Positions 25,475 to 32,065 of a stretch of 64,000 bases of DNA are shown piece by piece. A program made the translations under genes and the position numbers. Source of the stretch: Paucibacter sp. B2R-40 (lineage in GTDB: Bacteria > Pseudomonadota > Gammaproteobacteria > Burkholderiales > Burkholderiaceae_C). The stretch covers positions 186,001 through 250,000 of the forward strand of contig NZ_JAJIRP010000005.1 of assembly GCF_025717555.1 (NCBI RefSeq). Direction: 5' to 3'. The notes below the pieces were generated by a model, which was not told where the DNA came from, ran no database searches, and saw only the letters and a list, made by a program, of their open reading frames with translations. Every line of letters starts with the position of its first letter. Positions within the stretch are counted from its first letter, which is position 1.

Positions 25475-26626
25475 TCAAGCCTGGCGAGTCGCCTGACGCC
25501 TACGCCAAGCAAGCGCAGCCAAACCCAGGCCGAAGAGGCCGTAGGTGGCGGGCTCAGGCACCGCGTTGACCTGCAGGCCAGCGCTTGGCGTCCAGCCGAC
25601 AAACTCATTCACTGGAGCCGTCACGCTGCGCACGCCGCCGTAGAGGGCCCAGAAATCGGTCAGATTGCGGCGAATCGCACCTTGACTTGTACTGAGCCCA
25701 GTCAAATGCGCTTCCATGTTGAAGCTGAGAATGTATTTGGGGGGGGCAGTTGGGTTGGGATCGTCTTTGACGGTCGCCATCCCCCAAAAGCCGTCATGAC
25801 TCAGGTTGTCAAATTCGTCGATGTCAATCACGCCGTTCGCGCTTTCGCTCGACGGCTTCAAGCTATAGAACCAAGACGAACTGCCGACCGGGTTGAAGGT
25901 ACCGAGCGTCCCACCAAGATTGCTGGGCTCACCCGATGGCGAGAAAAAGACGCCGGCGTAACTTGGGGAACTCTCGTCATCGAAACTTGAACCCTGCAAA
26001 TCGTAGTTTGCTTGCGTATGTTCGGTATTCGCATTGCCATGACTATTGTTCGGGTTCGAATTGCCACCAATATTCAATTCATTCACATAGCTAACCCAGT
26101 TCGCGGCAGCATTTTGCGCAACTGCATTTTTATATTTTGTCAGCGCGTTGTATTCGGGGTTGACCACCTTGCCTGGACCGCCCGTGCTGTCGTCGACTCT
26201 CAGCGTGGTGTAAAAGTTAGTGGGTACAAAACCGATTGTGCCAACTGAGTAGCCCGCATAGACGCCCCAGACTTGTTTGGTAATGTCTGTTGATTTATCC
26301 AGGAATTTTTGGAAGTTAGGGTCCGAATTGAGCGGGTCGAAAAATTTTTGATAGCCGCCGTCCTGTTGAGCCTGAACAAAGAGATTCTTGGCGGGATCAA
26401 GCACGGGGACGCCCTCCTCCCAGGGCTTGTTAGGCGCCACAAGCAAACCCAGGTCCTTGGTATAGGAAACTCTTTTGACCGGATCAAACACCACCAGCAC
26501 CAACTCCGGAAAGACGCCGGCTTCGGAGGTTCCATCACCAGAAATCAGTGCATGTGAGGCACTGGGTACCAGGATTGCCACGCTCAGAACTGTGGCTCGG
26601 AGCAGGGGTTGAGCAGGTTTTTTCAT
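25475..26626 (-). CDS. PEP-CTERM sorting-domain protein (larger paralogue)
   Basis: A 383-residue exported protein: a signal peptide (MKKPAQPLLRATVLSVAILV ... ASHA), a body without recognised domains, and a C-terminal PEP-CTERM signal VPEPATYGLFGLGLAALAWR followed by RRQ, the target of an exosortase. Near the N terminus, PELVLVVFDPVKRVSYTKDL-G matches AELVFIAYNDKGSFTKDLG in the smaller PEP-CTERM protein at 28445-29203, so the two are paralogues. An Asn/Ser/Gly-rich middle (GGNSNPNNSHGNANTEH) is typical of surface proteins. The ATG at 26626 is preferred over a TTG at 26635; neither has a strong SD. No exosortase gene lies in the window. Confidence 0.85.
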   Translation of the reverse strand: MKKPAQPLLRATVLSVAILVPSASHALISGDGTSEAGVFPELVLVVFDPVKRVSYTKDLGLLVAPNKPWEEGVPVLDPAKNLFVQAQQDGGYQKFFDPLNSDPNFQKFLDKSTDITKQVWGVYAGYSVGTIGFVPTNFYTTLRVDDSTGGPGKVVNPEYNALTKYKNAVAQNAAANWVSYVNELNIGGNSNPNNSHGNANTEHTQANYDLQGSSFDDESSPSYAGVFFSPSGEPSNLGGTLGTFNPVGSSSWFYSLKPSSESANGVIDIDEFDNLSHDGFWGMATVKDDPNPTAPPKYILSFNMEAHLTGLSTSQGAIRRNLTDFWALYGGVRSVTAPVNEFVGWTPSAGLQVNAVPEPATYGLFGLGLAALAWRRRQATRQA

Positions 26627-26763
26627 GGTCGGCAACTCGATCAGTCAATCAATCAAACAAACGGTCAGTCTTTCAAACAGTCGTTGCGATGTGGGTTTCG
26701 CATGCCGCGACCACAACACCCAAACTGTTCATTGAAGTCGAGAGCAATGACTTCAATGACGGC

Positions 26764-26803
26764 AAAAAAGGGGCGAGCAAAAAGCCAGGCTTGCGCTCGC
26801 CCC
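26764..26803 (-). terminator. Rho-independent terminator of the PstS-like gene
   Basis: A 9-bp perfect stem (GGGGCGAGC at 26770-26778 with GCTCGCCCC at 26795-26803) followed on the minus strand by six T residues (26764-26769). It lies about 50 nt past the stop of the gene at 26854-28338. Confidence 0.88.
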
Positions 26804-26810
26804 TGGGTTC

Positions 26811-26841
26811 AGATCAACTGAGCTTGTGCGGCAGTTGATCT
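26811..26841. other. 10-bp perfect inverted repeat before the terminator
   Basis: AGATCAACTG at 26811-26820 pairs with CAGTTGATCT at 26832-26841, with an 11-nt loop and no T tract. It sits between the PstS-like stop codon and the terminator and probably folds as a 3'-UTR stem-loop that protects the message end. Confidence 0.6.
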
Positions 26842-26853
26842 AGCCAACAAAAA

Positions 26854-28338
26854 TCAAAACTGAGTCGTCACTGCTGTGCAAGAAGCGGCGGACTTGCGCG
26901 AGGAGTGCGATGTGAAATCGCGCTCGGCTTTTGGCAGGTCAGCCCAAGCGCCGGTGAAGCTGGTAGGCACAGCGGCCAGACCGGCTTGGAAGTCAGGATC
27001 CAAACCAGCCAAGATCGTTGCCTTGCCCATGTTGTTGCGCAACAGTTGCAGCAAAGTCAGCTTGTCGCCGGTCGGTGCGTTGGCGCCGCTCTTGGCCCAT
27101 TGCATGGTGGACTCGAACACAAACTCGTAGGAACCATCGACAACGTTGGCACGCTCAGGAGCGACGTTATTCAGCTTGACATAGCGGTAGCCCTTGTCGC
27201 CCACAACGCCATTGACGGTAGGCGTTGGGTTGTTCTCACGACCGATCACAGCCAGGCCGTATGCGCCGGCGATGTTCTGCACCGTGGTGCCCAAGCAGGT
27301 TTCAACCAAGCCAGTGCTGGTATCGGCCTTGTAGGCAGCGGAACCCAGTGCGCCCAAGACGCCGGTCGTACCACCCGTGGTGGCTGTCGGGCCAGCCACT
27401 GGATACTTGTCACCGCCGCCGCATGGGTTTTGGGAGAAGAATGCGTTTGCAGCGGCTTGCGTGCCCGAGCTGGCGGCGCGGCGGCAGACGTTGACCTTCT
27501 TGTTCACGGCATTGGCGTCAGCCGCAGCGTCGACAACCAGATTCCAGCCCTTCTTGGCAGTGGTGCTGCCCTGGAGTTGGCCGGTCAAGACACCACGCAC
27601 AAATGGGATTGGCAGGCTAGGCTGCTTGGCAGCAGATTCGTCGATGGCGGTAGCAGTAGGGTCAACCAGACCCTGGGTTTTTTGCAAAGCCAGGTACAGA
27701 TTCTTGTTGACGGCGACGCCGAAAATGTTCTGCACAAAGCCGACGGCTTCCAGATTGGCAACCGAGCGACCCAGGCCGCCGTTGATGGTGTTCTCCAGCA
27801 ACGATGGCTCAACGTCGGACAGGCCGGCGTCAGCCAAGCCAGCAACCGTGCCTGAGCACAGGAAACCTACTTTTTGGATGTCGGTCGCTGGCGAAACGCT
27901 GCCCGCTGGTGTGGTGCAAGTTGCATCGACCTTCATGTGCGTTTGGGTCGCATCGGCCGTGATCAGCGGGCCAACGCCTTGGCCGGAACCGCCTGCATCA
28001 CGCTTGGTGATCAAAACTGGTGTACCGACACCCCAGCCGCCGACGGCAGTCTTCAGCAAGAAGGAGTAAGCGCGGTGATTGGCGCCGGTGGCGTCGTTCC
28101 AGAACACGTCCAAGGACTTTTGGCCAGCCTTGGGGTGACCGTCAGGATAAACACCGGCCAAGTCAGCCTGGATGAAGCCACCCAGAGCGAAACGCAAGGC
28201 GGATGCGCCGGTGATCTTGATTTCTTTCAAGGTGCCATCATTGCGCGCGGCGACGACTTCAGCTGGGGTCAGCGCGTGGGCCGAACCGAGGGCAGCCAAA
28301 GCGGCCACGGCGATCAGGGAGCTGCGAAATTTCATCAT
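26854..28338 (-). CDS. PstS-like periplasmic substrate-binding protein (tentative)
   Basis: A 494-residue exported protein. Two adjacent ATGs at 28338 and 28335 begin MMKFRSSLIAVAALAALGSA, a signal peptide ending AHA. The mature N terminus EIKITGASALRFALGGFIQA recalls the 'I..SGSSA' strand of PstS-type binding proteins. Later segments also fit that fold: TKRDAGGSGQGVGPL, LADAGLSDVEPSLL, NIFGVAVNKNLYLAL and NVVDGSYEFVFESTMQW. Six or so cysteines could form disulfides. It is not a standard-length PstS and there are no ABC transporter genes nearby; instead it lies between two PEP-CTERM genes. No PEP-CTERM signal is present. Ligand unknown; it may not bind phosphate at all. Confidence 0.6.
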   Translation of the reverse strand: MMKFRSSLIAVAALAALGSAHALTPAEVVAARNDGTLKEIKITGASALRFALGGFIQADLAGVYPDGHPKAGQKSLDVFWNDATGANHRAYSFLLKTAVGGWGVGTPVLITKRDAGGSGQGVGPLITADATQTHMKVDATCTTPAGSVSPATDIQKVGFLCSGTVAGLADAGLSDVEPSLLENTINGGLGRSVANLEAVGFVQNIFGVAVNKNLYLALQKTQGLVDPTATAIDESAAKQPSLPIPFVRGVLTGQLQGSTTAKKGWNLVVDAAADANAVNKKVNVCRRAASSGTQAAANAFFSQNPCGGGDKYPVAGPTATTGGTTGVLGALGSAAYKADTSTGLVETCLGTTVQNIAGAYGLAVIGRENNPTPTVNGVVGDKGYRYVKLNNVAPERANVVDGSYEFVFESTMQWAKSGANAPTGDKLTLLQLLRNNMGKATILAGLDPDFQAGLAAVPTSFTGAWADLPKAERDFTSHSSRKSAASCTAVTTQF

Positions 28339-28398
28339 GATGTTTGCTTCTCTATCGGGAGTTAAGTTCAGAAAAACTTGGCAAGGCTGCGCCCAAGA

Positions 28399-28416
28399 CA
28401 TGGCCAAATGGCCATG
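28399..28416. promoter_or_regulatory. Perfect palindrome upstream of the PstS-like gene
   Basis: CATGGCCA-AA-TGGCCATG, an 8-bp inverted repeat with a 2-nt centre, 61 nt upstream of the start codon. It has the same geometry as the ATGAGCCG-TT-CGGCTCAT dyads but a different sequence. Candidate operator or hairpin in the 28339-28444 gap. Confidence 0.45.
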
Positions 28417-28444
28417 CCTCAGACTTCAAACCAGACTTGGGAAA

Positions 28445-29203
28445 TTAAGCTTGGCGGCGGCGAGCAACGAAACCAACAGCGCACAGACCGGCGATCAACA
28501 TCGCGTAGGTGCTTGGCTCTGGAACTGCAGCGGTCGCAGCAGCGGTGATGTTCGAACCGTCAAAATTAACCTTGACCGTTGTGAACGGAACCACCAGAAC
28601 CTTTTGGCTGGCGAACGAGCTCGAGCTTGTCAGGTAGACGATGTCGGCAGCTTCACCGACGGCGCTGCTCGCACCGTAGGTATTGCCCAGGTTGGTGTAG
28701 CCATTGGCGTAGTCTTCGGTGCCGACCAAACCGGTCCACTCGATGTTGTTCACGCCTGCATCAAGACCGATGCCAGCGTTGTTGGCCGACAGGTCTGATT
28801 GAACGAAGAAACCAGCCAAGTTTTGCGACGCGTTGTTGAACAACGAGTTGATCAGGTTGTTGGCAACTTGGCTGCTGTTCTTGGTGATCCAAGTGTTGAT
28901 TTCGTAAGGGTTGGCACCAAAGTCGTTTTGGTTGGTCGCTTGCAAAGACCAGACCGTGCCTGTGCCGCCCAGCGCTTGGAAGCGGCTGTACTCGCTGCCC
29001 AGTACGCTCACATTGAGGCCTTGAGCCAGGAATTGGTTGGTCGTGATGCCCAGATCCTTGGTGAAGGAACCCTTGTCGTTATAGGCAATGAACACCAGCT
29101 CGGCTTCACCCGTAGCGGCTTCCCAGCCGGTGGCGATAGTCGCGAATGCAGGCGAGAACGAGGCTGCAGCCAAAGCGGCCAGGGCGATTTTCTTGATTTG
29201 CAT
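28445..29203 (-). CDS. PEP-CTERM sorting-domain protein (smaller paralogue)
   Basis: A 252-residue exported protein: a signal peptide (MQIKKIALAALAAASFSPAFA), an Asn/Ser/Gly-rich body, and a C-terminal PEP-CTERM signal VPEPSTYAMLIAGLCAVGFV followed by ARRRQA. The start at 29203 has a good SD (GGAG, 7 nt spacing). The N-terminal motif AELVFIAYNDKGSFTKDLGI is shared with the PEP-CTERM protein at 25475-26626. It is the first gene of the Ton/two-partner secretion block and is preceded by a 374-nt non-coding region with several hairpins, which probably carries the main promoter. Confidence 0.85.
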   Translation of the reverse strand: MQIKKIALAALAAASFSPAFATIATGWEAATGEAELVFIAYNDKGSFTKDLGITTNQFLAQGLNVSVLGSEYSRFQALGGTGTVWSLQATNQNDFGANPYEINTWITKNSSQVANNLINSLFNNASQNLAGFFVQSDLSANNAGIGLDAGVNNIEWTGLVGTEDYANGYTNLGNTYGASSAVGEAADIVYLTSSSSFASQKVLVVPFTTVKVNFDGSNITAAATAAVPEPSTYAMLIAGLCAVGFVARRRQA

Positions 29204-29577
29204 AATTTTCTCCGTTAGGAAATAAAAGAACTTCTTACAAAAAGACTGGCAGAGCAACGGGACCTTCCCGCGTCTGCCCGCTACGCCTGTGCCGCCTCCC
29301 CTGAATCGCTTTTTTTCGACCTTCTCTTAAGCAAGAAGGTCGCTGCGATTGGCGGTGACTTTGGGCGCCTGGGTCGGGTGACCCGCAAACAAAGAACGAA
29401 TGAAGAGAAAGCTCGCTTCGAAAAACAGCCCTCTCAGGAACAAACAGGACTTTGACCGATCAACGTGACACCGTTTCGGTGCTTCGGTACTAATTCACAG
29501 TCCAAACGGACTAGGGTGAAGTCATGATTGAATTCAGCCCACCCCCCATTTGGGTGTTTCGATGGCTATTCGAGCCT
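29204..29577 (-). promoter_or_regulatory. Intergenic region upstream of the PEP-CTERM/TPS/Ton block
   Basis: No gene is seen in these 374 nt. It holds a nested stem-loop at 29304-29350, a CACCG-TTT-CGGTG dyad at 29469-29481 and an AGTCC-AAAC-GGACT hairpin at 29499-29512. It separates epsA (ends 29578) from the first PEP-CTERM gene (starts 29203), so it should contain that gene's promoter and 5' UTR. I cannot assign a convincing -35/-10 pair. Confidence 0.5.
29304..29350 (-). other. Nested stem-loop in the probable 5' UTR of the PEP-CTERM gene
   Basis: Outer stem AATCGC (29304-29309) with GCGATT (29345-29350); inner stem CGACCTTCT (29317-29325) with AGAAGGTCG (29334-29342) and an 8-nt loop. 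A run of Ts in the plus strand separates the left arms, so no T tract follows on the minus strand and it is not a simple terminator. It lies about 100 nt upstream of the start codon. Confidence 0.55.
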
Positions 29578-30432
29578 TCAGACGGCTGCTGCAGTGGTGG
29601 TGGCCGTCTTGACCATTTCCAGCGGCGCGCGGTCCAGCAAGTTCATCGACATCGCCCGTGCAACGGCCTGTGCGCGGTTGGCGGCATTGAGCTTGCGCAA
29701 GATTTTTTGCACATGGTTCTTGACCGTCAGCGCACTGATACCCAAGACTTCGCCGACTTGTTGATTGCTCATGCCCTCGCGCAGCCAGGACAAGATTTGC
29801 CGCTCGCGCTCGGTGATGCCGGTCTGACGCGCGCCGTTGACGGGCGCCGGCTGCGGCGAGGCGTTGACCTCGCGCTCGACCACCTGCACACGCTGCCAGG
29901 TGGCATGGATATGCGGCATCATCAGCTCCAGATAGCTGCTGTGCTGGGGCAATAGCTTGGCGTTTTGCAGCGCAAAGACGAAGAAGCTCTCAATCTCGCT
30001 GGGCCGCTGCGGGCGCGACACGCCGTGCACCAACAATTCCAGAATGCCGGCCGCGCGCAGGCCGGCGAGTTGCGGCTGCAAGGCCTGACCCTCCAATTGC
30101 TCCACCGTCACGCGCACCGGCTTGCAGCGCGCCTCCAGCCACAGACCTTGCAATTGCTGCATCAGCACACAGCGCGGCGCGGTCAGACTGAGCAGCACCT
30201 CGTCGGCGATGGTGACATTGTTGAAAGCATCGAAGACCAATTCCCGCTGCGTGCGCTGATAGGCGCCGCAGATGGCGATCTGATGCGGGATCAGCAGTTG
30301 CAGATTGCTCTGCGTCCAGACGAAAAATTGGTAGCGGCGGCGCACGTCCAAAGACTGTTCGGCCGCCCGCACGATGGCTTCGATATGGCTGTTGCTCAGC
30401 AGCACAGCGTCGTTCATTTCAGAGTTGTGCAT
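29578..30432 (-). CDS. epsA: LuxR-family transcriptional regulator EpsA (PEP-CTERM/exosortase B-associated)
   Basis: A 284-residue regulator with a C-terminal GerE/LuxR helix-turn-helix (about residues 205-270: TGITERERQILSWLREGMSN ... LTVKNHVQKILRKLNAANRA). The N-terminal two-thirds match the EpsA-type regulators found with exosortase B and PEP-CTERM proteins in betaproteobacteria (IEAIVRAAEQSLDVRRRYQF, FVWTQSNLQLLIPHQIAICG, RPSEIESFFVFALQNAKL); they control exopolysaccharide/surface genes. It lacks an obvious receiver Asp. It sits between the PEP-CTERM/TPS block and the T2SS-like operon, and a perfect 18-bp dyad lies 119 nt upstream of its start, so autoregulation is plausible. Confidence 0.85.
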   Translation of the reverse strand: MHNSEMNDAVLLSNSHIEAIVRAAEQSLDVRRRYQFFVWTQSNLQLLIPHQIAICGAYQRTQRELVFDAFNNVTIADEVLLSLTAPRCVLMQQLQGLWLEARCKPVRVTVEQLEGQALQPQLAGLRAAGILELLVHGVSRPQRPSEIESFFVFALQNAKLLPQHSSYLELMMPHIHATWQRVQVVEREVNASPQPAPVNGARQTGITERERQILSWLREGMSNQQVGEVLGISALTVKNHVQKILRKLNAANRAQAVARAMSMNLLDRAPLEMVKTATTTAAAV

Positions 30433-30550
30433 GGTGGGTTTTGCGTGGACAAGGCAAAGATAGAAAAGCGCGACCGATGAGACTTGGAGGTGCTCGGCGC
30501 GTGGACTGTAGTGAGGCCAGATGACCGGGTGTTGAAAAAAGCTTTCTTGT

Positions 30551-30568
30551 ATGAGCCGTTCGGCTCAT
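30551..30568. promoter_or_regulatory. Perfect 18-bp dyad ATGAGCCGTTCGGCTCAT upstream of epsA
   Basis: Identical to the core at 25408-25425. It overlaps the stop codon of the last pseudopilin gene (30565-30567) and lies 119 nt upstream of the epsA start. Candidate binding site for a dimeric regulator such as EpsA. A terminator role is less likely here because the nearest T run on the minus strand starts about 10 nt further on. Confidence 0.6.
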
Positions 30569-31191
30569 TCGGATGCCAGAACTTCGGTTTGGGCGGTGAA
30601 TTGCAGTTCGGACACCCTGGGTTTGCGCGCCTTGGCGGGCGAACTTGCAGCCTCAGCGACACCGACTACATGGCCGGTGGCCAGCAATATCGCTCGCGAG
30701 CGGCTGCTGACGCCGACGATGCCGCTGACCATGGGCGCGCCTTGCTCCTCGCTCACGGCGGCGCTGCCCAGTTGCCCTGGCGGCCCCGGCAGCTTCTTTT
30801 TCTCCAGCGCTTCGCTCGCTGCCTCATCCTGATCCCTTGGCTTCTTGACCGCCACATGGCCAACAATGAGCTGCCAGTCGGCCCGCCCGGTGAAAGGGTC
30901 GGCGTAGAGGCGGCGCAGATGTCGCTGCACAGTGCCGCTGCGCCGGTCTTCCAACAAATCTTCGAGCCGCTGCGGCAAGCTGTTAGCTCCGGCCGGGCTC
31001 GCCCGCATATAGCCGCCAATGGCCTTGGCAATCGCCTCACCGCGAAAGCGCAGCTCGGCTTCTCGTTCACGTTGTTGGACCAGTTGCTGGCGCTGACCCA
31101 AGGCAGCCAGTGCGACACCGCCCAACGCCACCATGAAGAGCAGCCACAGATAGGTGAAGCCGCGACAGCCTGCAGGCCTACCAATCCGCAT
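30565..31191 (-). CDS. Minor pseudopilin-like protein lacking Glu5
   Basis: A 208-residue protein starting at the ATG at 31191 (MRIGRPAGCRG). A prepilin-type cleavage site RG|FTYLWLLFMVALGGVALA is followed by one long hydrophobic helix, but the fifth mature residue is Trp instead of the conserved Glu. Loss of Glu5 is known for tip subunits such as GspK. The body includes QRLEDLLEDRRSGTVQRHLR and LYADPFTGRADWQLIVG, a loop pattern seen in T2SS-like pseudopilins. It overlaps the preceding pseudopilin gene by 14 nt and is the last gene of the operon; its stop lies inside the 18-bp dyad. Confidence 0.8.
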   Translation of the reverse strand: MRIGRPAGCRGFTYLWLLFMVALGGVALAALGQRQQLVQQREREAELRFRGEAIAKAIGGYMRASPAGANSLPQRLEDLLEDRRSGTVQRHLRRLYADPFTGRADWQLIVGHVAVKKPRDQDEAASEALEKKKLPGPPGQLGSAAVSEEQGAPMVSGIVGVSSRSRAILLATGHVVGVAEAASSPAKARKPRVSELQFTAQTEVLASE

Positions 31192-31585
31192 ACAAGCTCC
31201 CGTCCGGCGCCCGCCCCGCCTTGCCGCTGCGCACATCGAAAACTTGCCCCGGGGTCTCTAACTCTGGCGGCGGCGTCAGCGCGAGCCAGGTCGATGCGCT
31301 GCTGGTCAGCGGGTCTTCGGGGATCAGGCGCAGATAGCGGGCATCGACCAGTTCTTGCAGTGATTCGGGGTAGCGCGCCTTGTCGGCGACGAAATGATCG
31401 ATGGCACCGCGCATCACTTGCAGCGAACTGCGCAGGCTGTTCGCGCGCGCGCGCTCGACGCTGGCAAAGTAGCGCGGCGCGGCAATGCTGGCCAACAAGG
31501 CGACGATGGCCATCACCACGATCAACTCGATCAGGGTGAAGCCGTTTGTTCTAGCTGCGCGAGGGCTCATGGGTCGCACTTTCAC
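31178..31585 (-). CDS. Type II secretion pseudopilin (GspG-like)
   Basis: A 135-residue prepilin-like protein with a cleavage/methylation site NG|FTLIELIVVMAIVALLASIA, including Glu5. The C-terminal part resembles GspG: DKARYPESLQELVDARYLRL, IPEDPLT, GQVFDVRSG and PDGSLYADW. The GTG start at 31585 overlaps the stop of the upstream pseudopilin gene (GTGA); ATG at 31570 is an alternative. It forms part of the periplasmic pseudopilus. Confidence 0.88.
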   Translation of the reverse strand: MKVRPMSPRAARTNGFTLIELIVVMAIVALLASIAAPRYFASVERARANSLRSSLQVMRGAIDHFVADKARYPESLQELVDARYLRLIPEDPLTSSASTWLALTPPPELETPGQVFDVRSGKAGRAPDGSLYADW

Positions 31586-32061
31586 CAGTCGCGGTAGCGC
31601 GTGCCGTCCAGGCCCAGGCCGCTGGCTTGCGAATAAACGTCGAACACATCGCGGCCAGGCTGCGGCGCGTCGGCCGGGCTGTCATAACTGCGCAAGCCCC
31701 AGGAGCGCGCGGCCGGCAGTGCCGGGTCGGCCAGCGGGTCGCGCGGCAGCCGACGCAGGAAGTAGATCTTGCGGCCCTTGGGATCTTTGGCATCGGGCAC
31801 GCCCTCGACCAGTGCGCTCAAGTTCGGCGGGTAGCCGCTGGCGTCTGCCGCCACCACGATCTGCCCGTTCAGACTCGCTTGCTTGTAGGCATCCAGCGCC
31901 AGCCGCAGCGTGCGCAGGCCCTGGCGCAGCTCGCCTTCCTTGTGGCGCTTGTTCATCCAGACGCTGAGCGGCTGGGCAGCTGCGGCCAGGATCCCGACGA
32001 TGGTCACCACGGCCAGCATTTCGACCAGGGTGAAGCCATATATGGCACGCACGCGCGCCAT
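31582..32061 (-). CDS. Type II secretion pseudopilin (GspG-like)
   Basis: A 159-residue prepilin-like protein. The ATG at 32061 gives MARVRAIYG|FTLVEMLAVVTIVGILAAA, a short leader with the G|F cleavage site and Glu5. The C-terminal part carries the GspG pattern (GYPPNLSALVEGVPDAKDPK, FLRRLPRDPLADP, RSYDSPADAPQPGRDVFDVY). It starts 4 nt after the secretin stop. An in-frame ATG at 32103 lies within the secretin gene and would give an overlong leader. Confidence 0.88.
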   Translation of the reverse strand: MARVRAIYGFTLVEMLAVVTIVGILAAAAQPLSVWMNKRHKEGELRQGLRTLRLALDAYKQASLNGQIVVAADASGYPPNLSALVEGVPDAKDPKGRKIYFLRRLPRDPLADPALPAARSWGLRSYDSPADAPQPGRDVFDVYSQASGLGLDGTRYRDW

Positions 32062-32065
32062 GGGC

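Noticed and set aside
26548-26838. A 96-codon plus-strand frame in the PEP-CTERM/PstS-like gap
   Set aside because: It runs through the terminator and hairpin region and has no ribosome binding site or family resemblance.
30484-31539. A 351-codon plus-strand frame opposite the pseudopilin genes
   Set aside because: It is antisense to three overlapping genes with clear prepilin motifs, and its C terminus is Arg/Ser/Pro noise.
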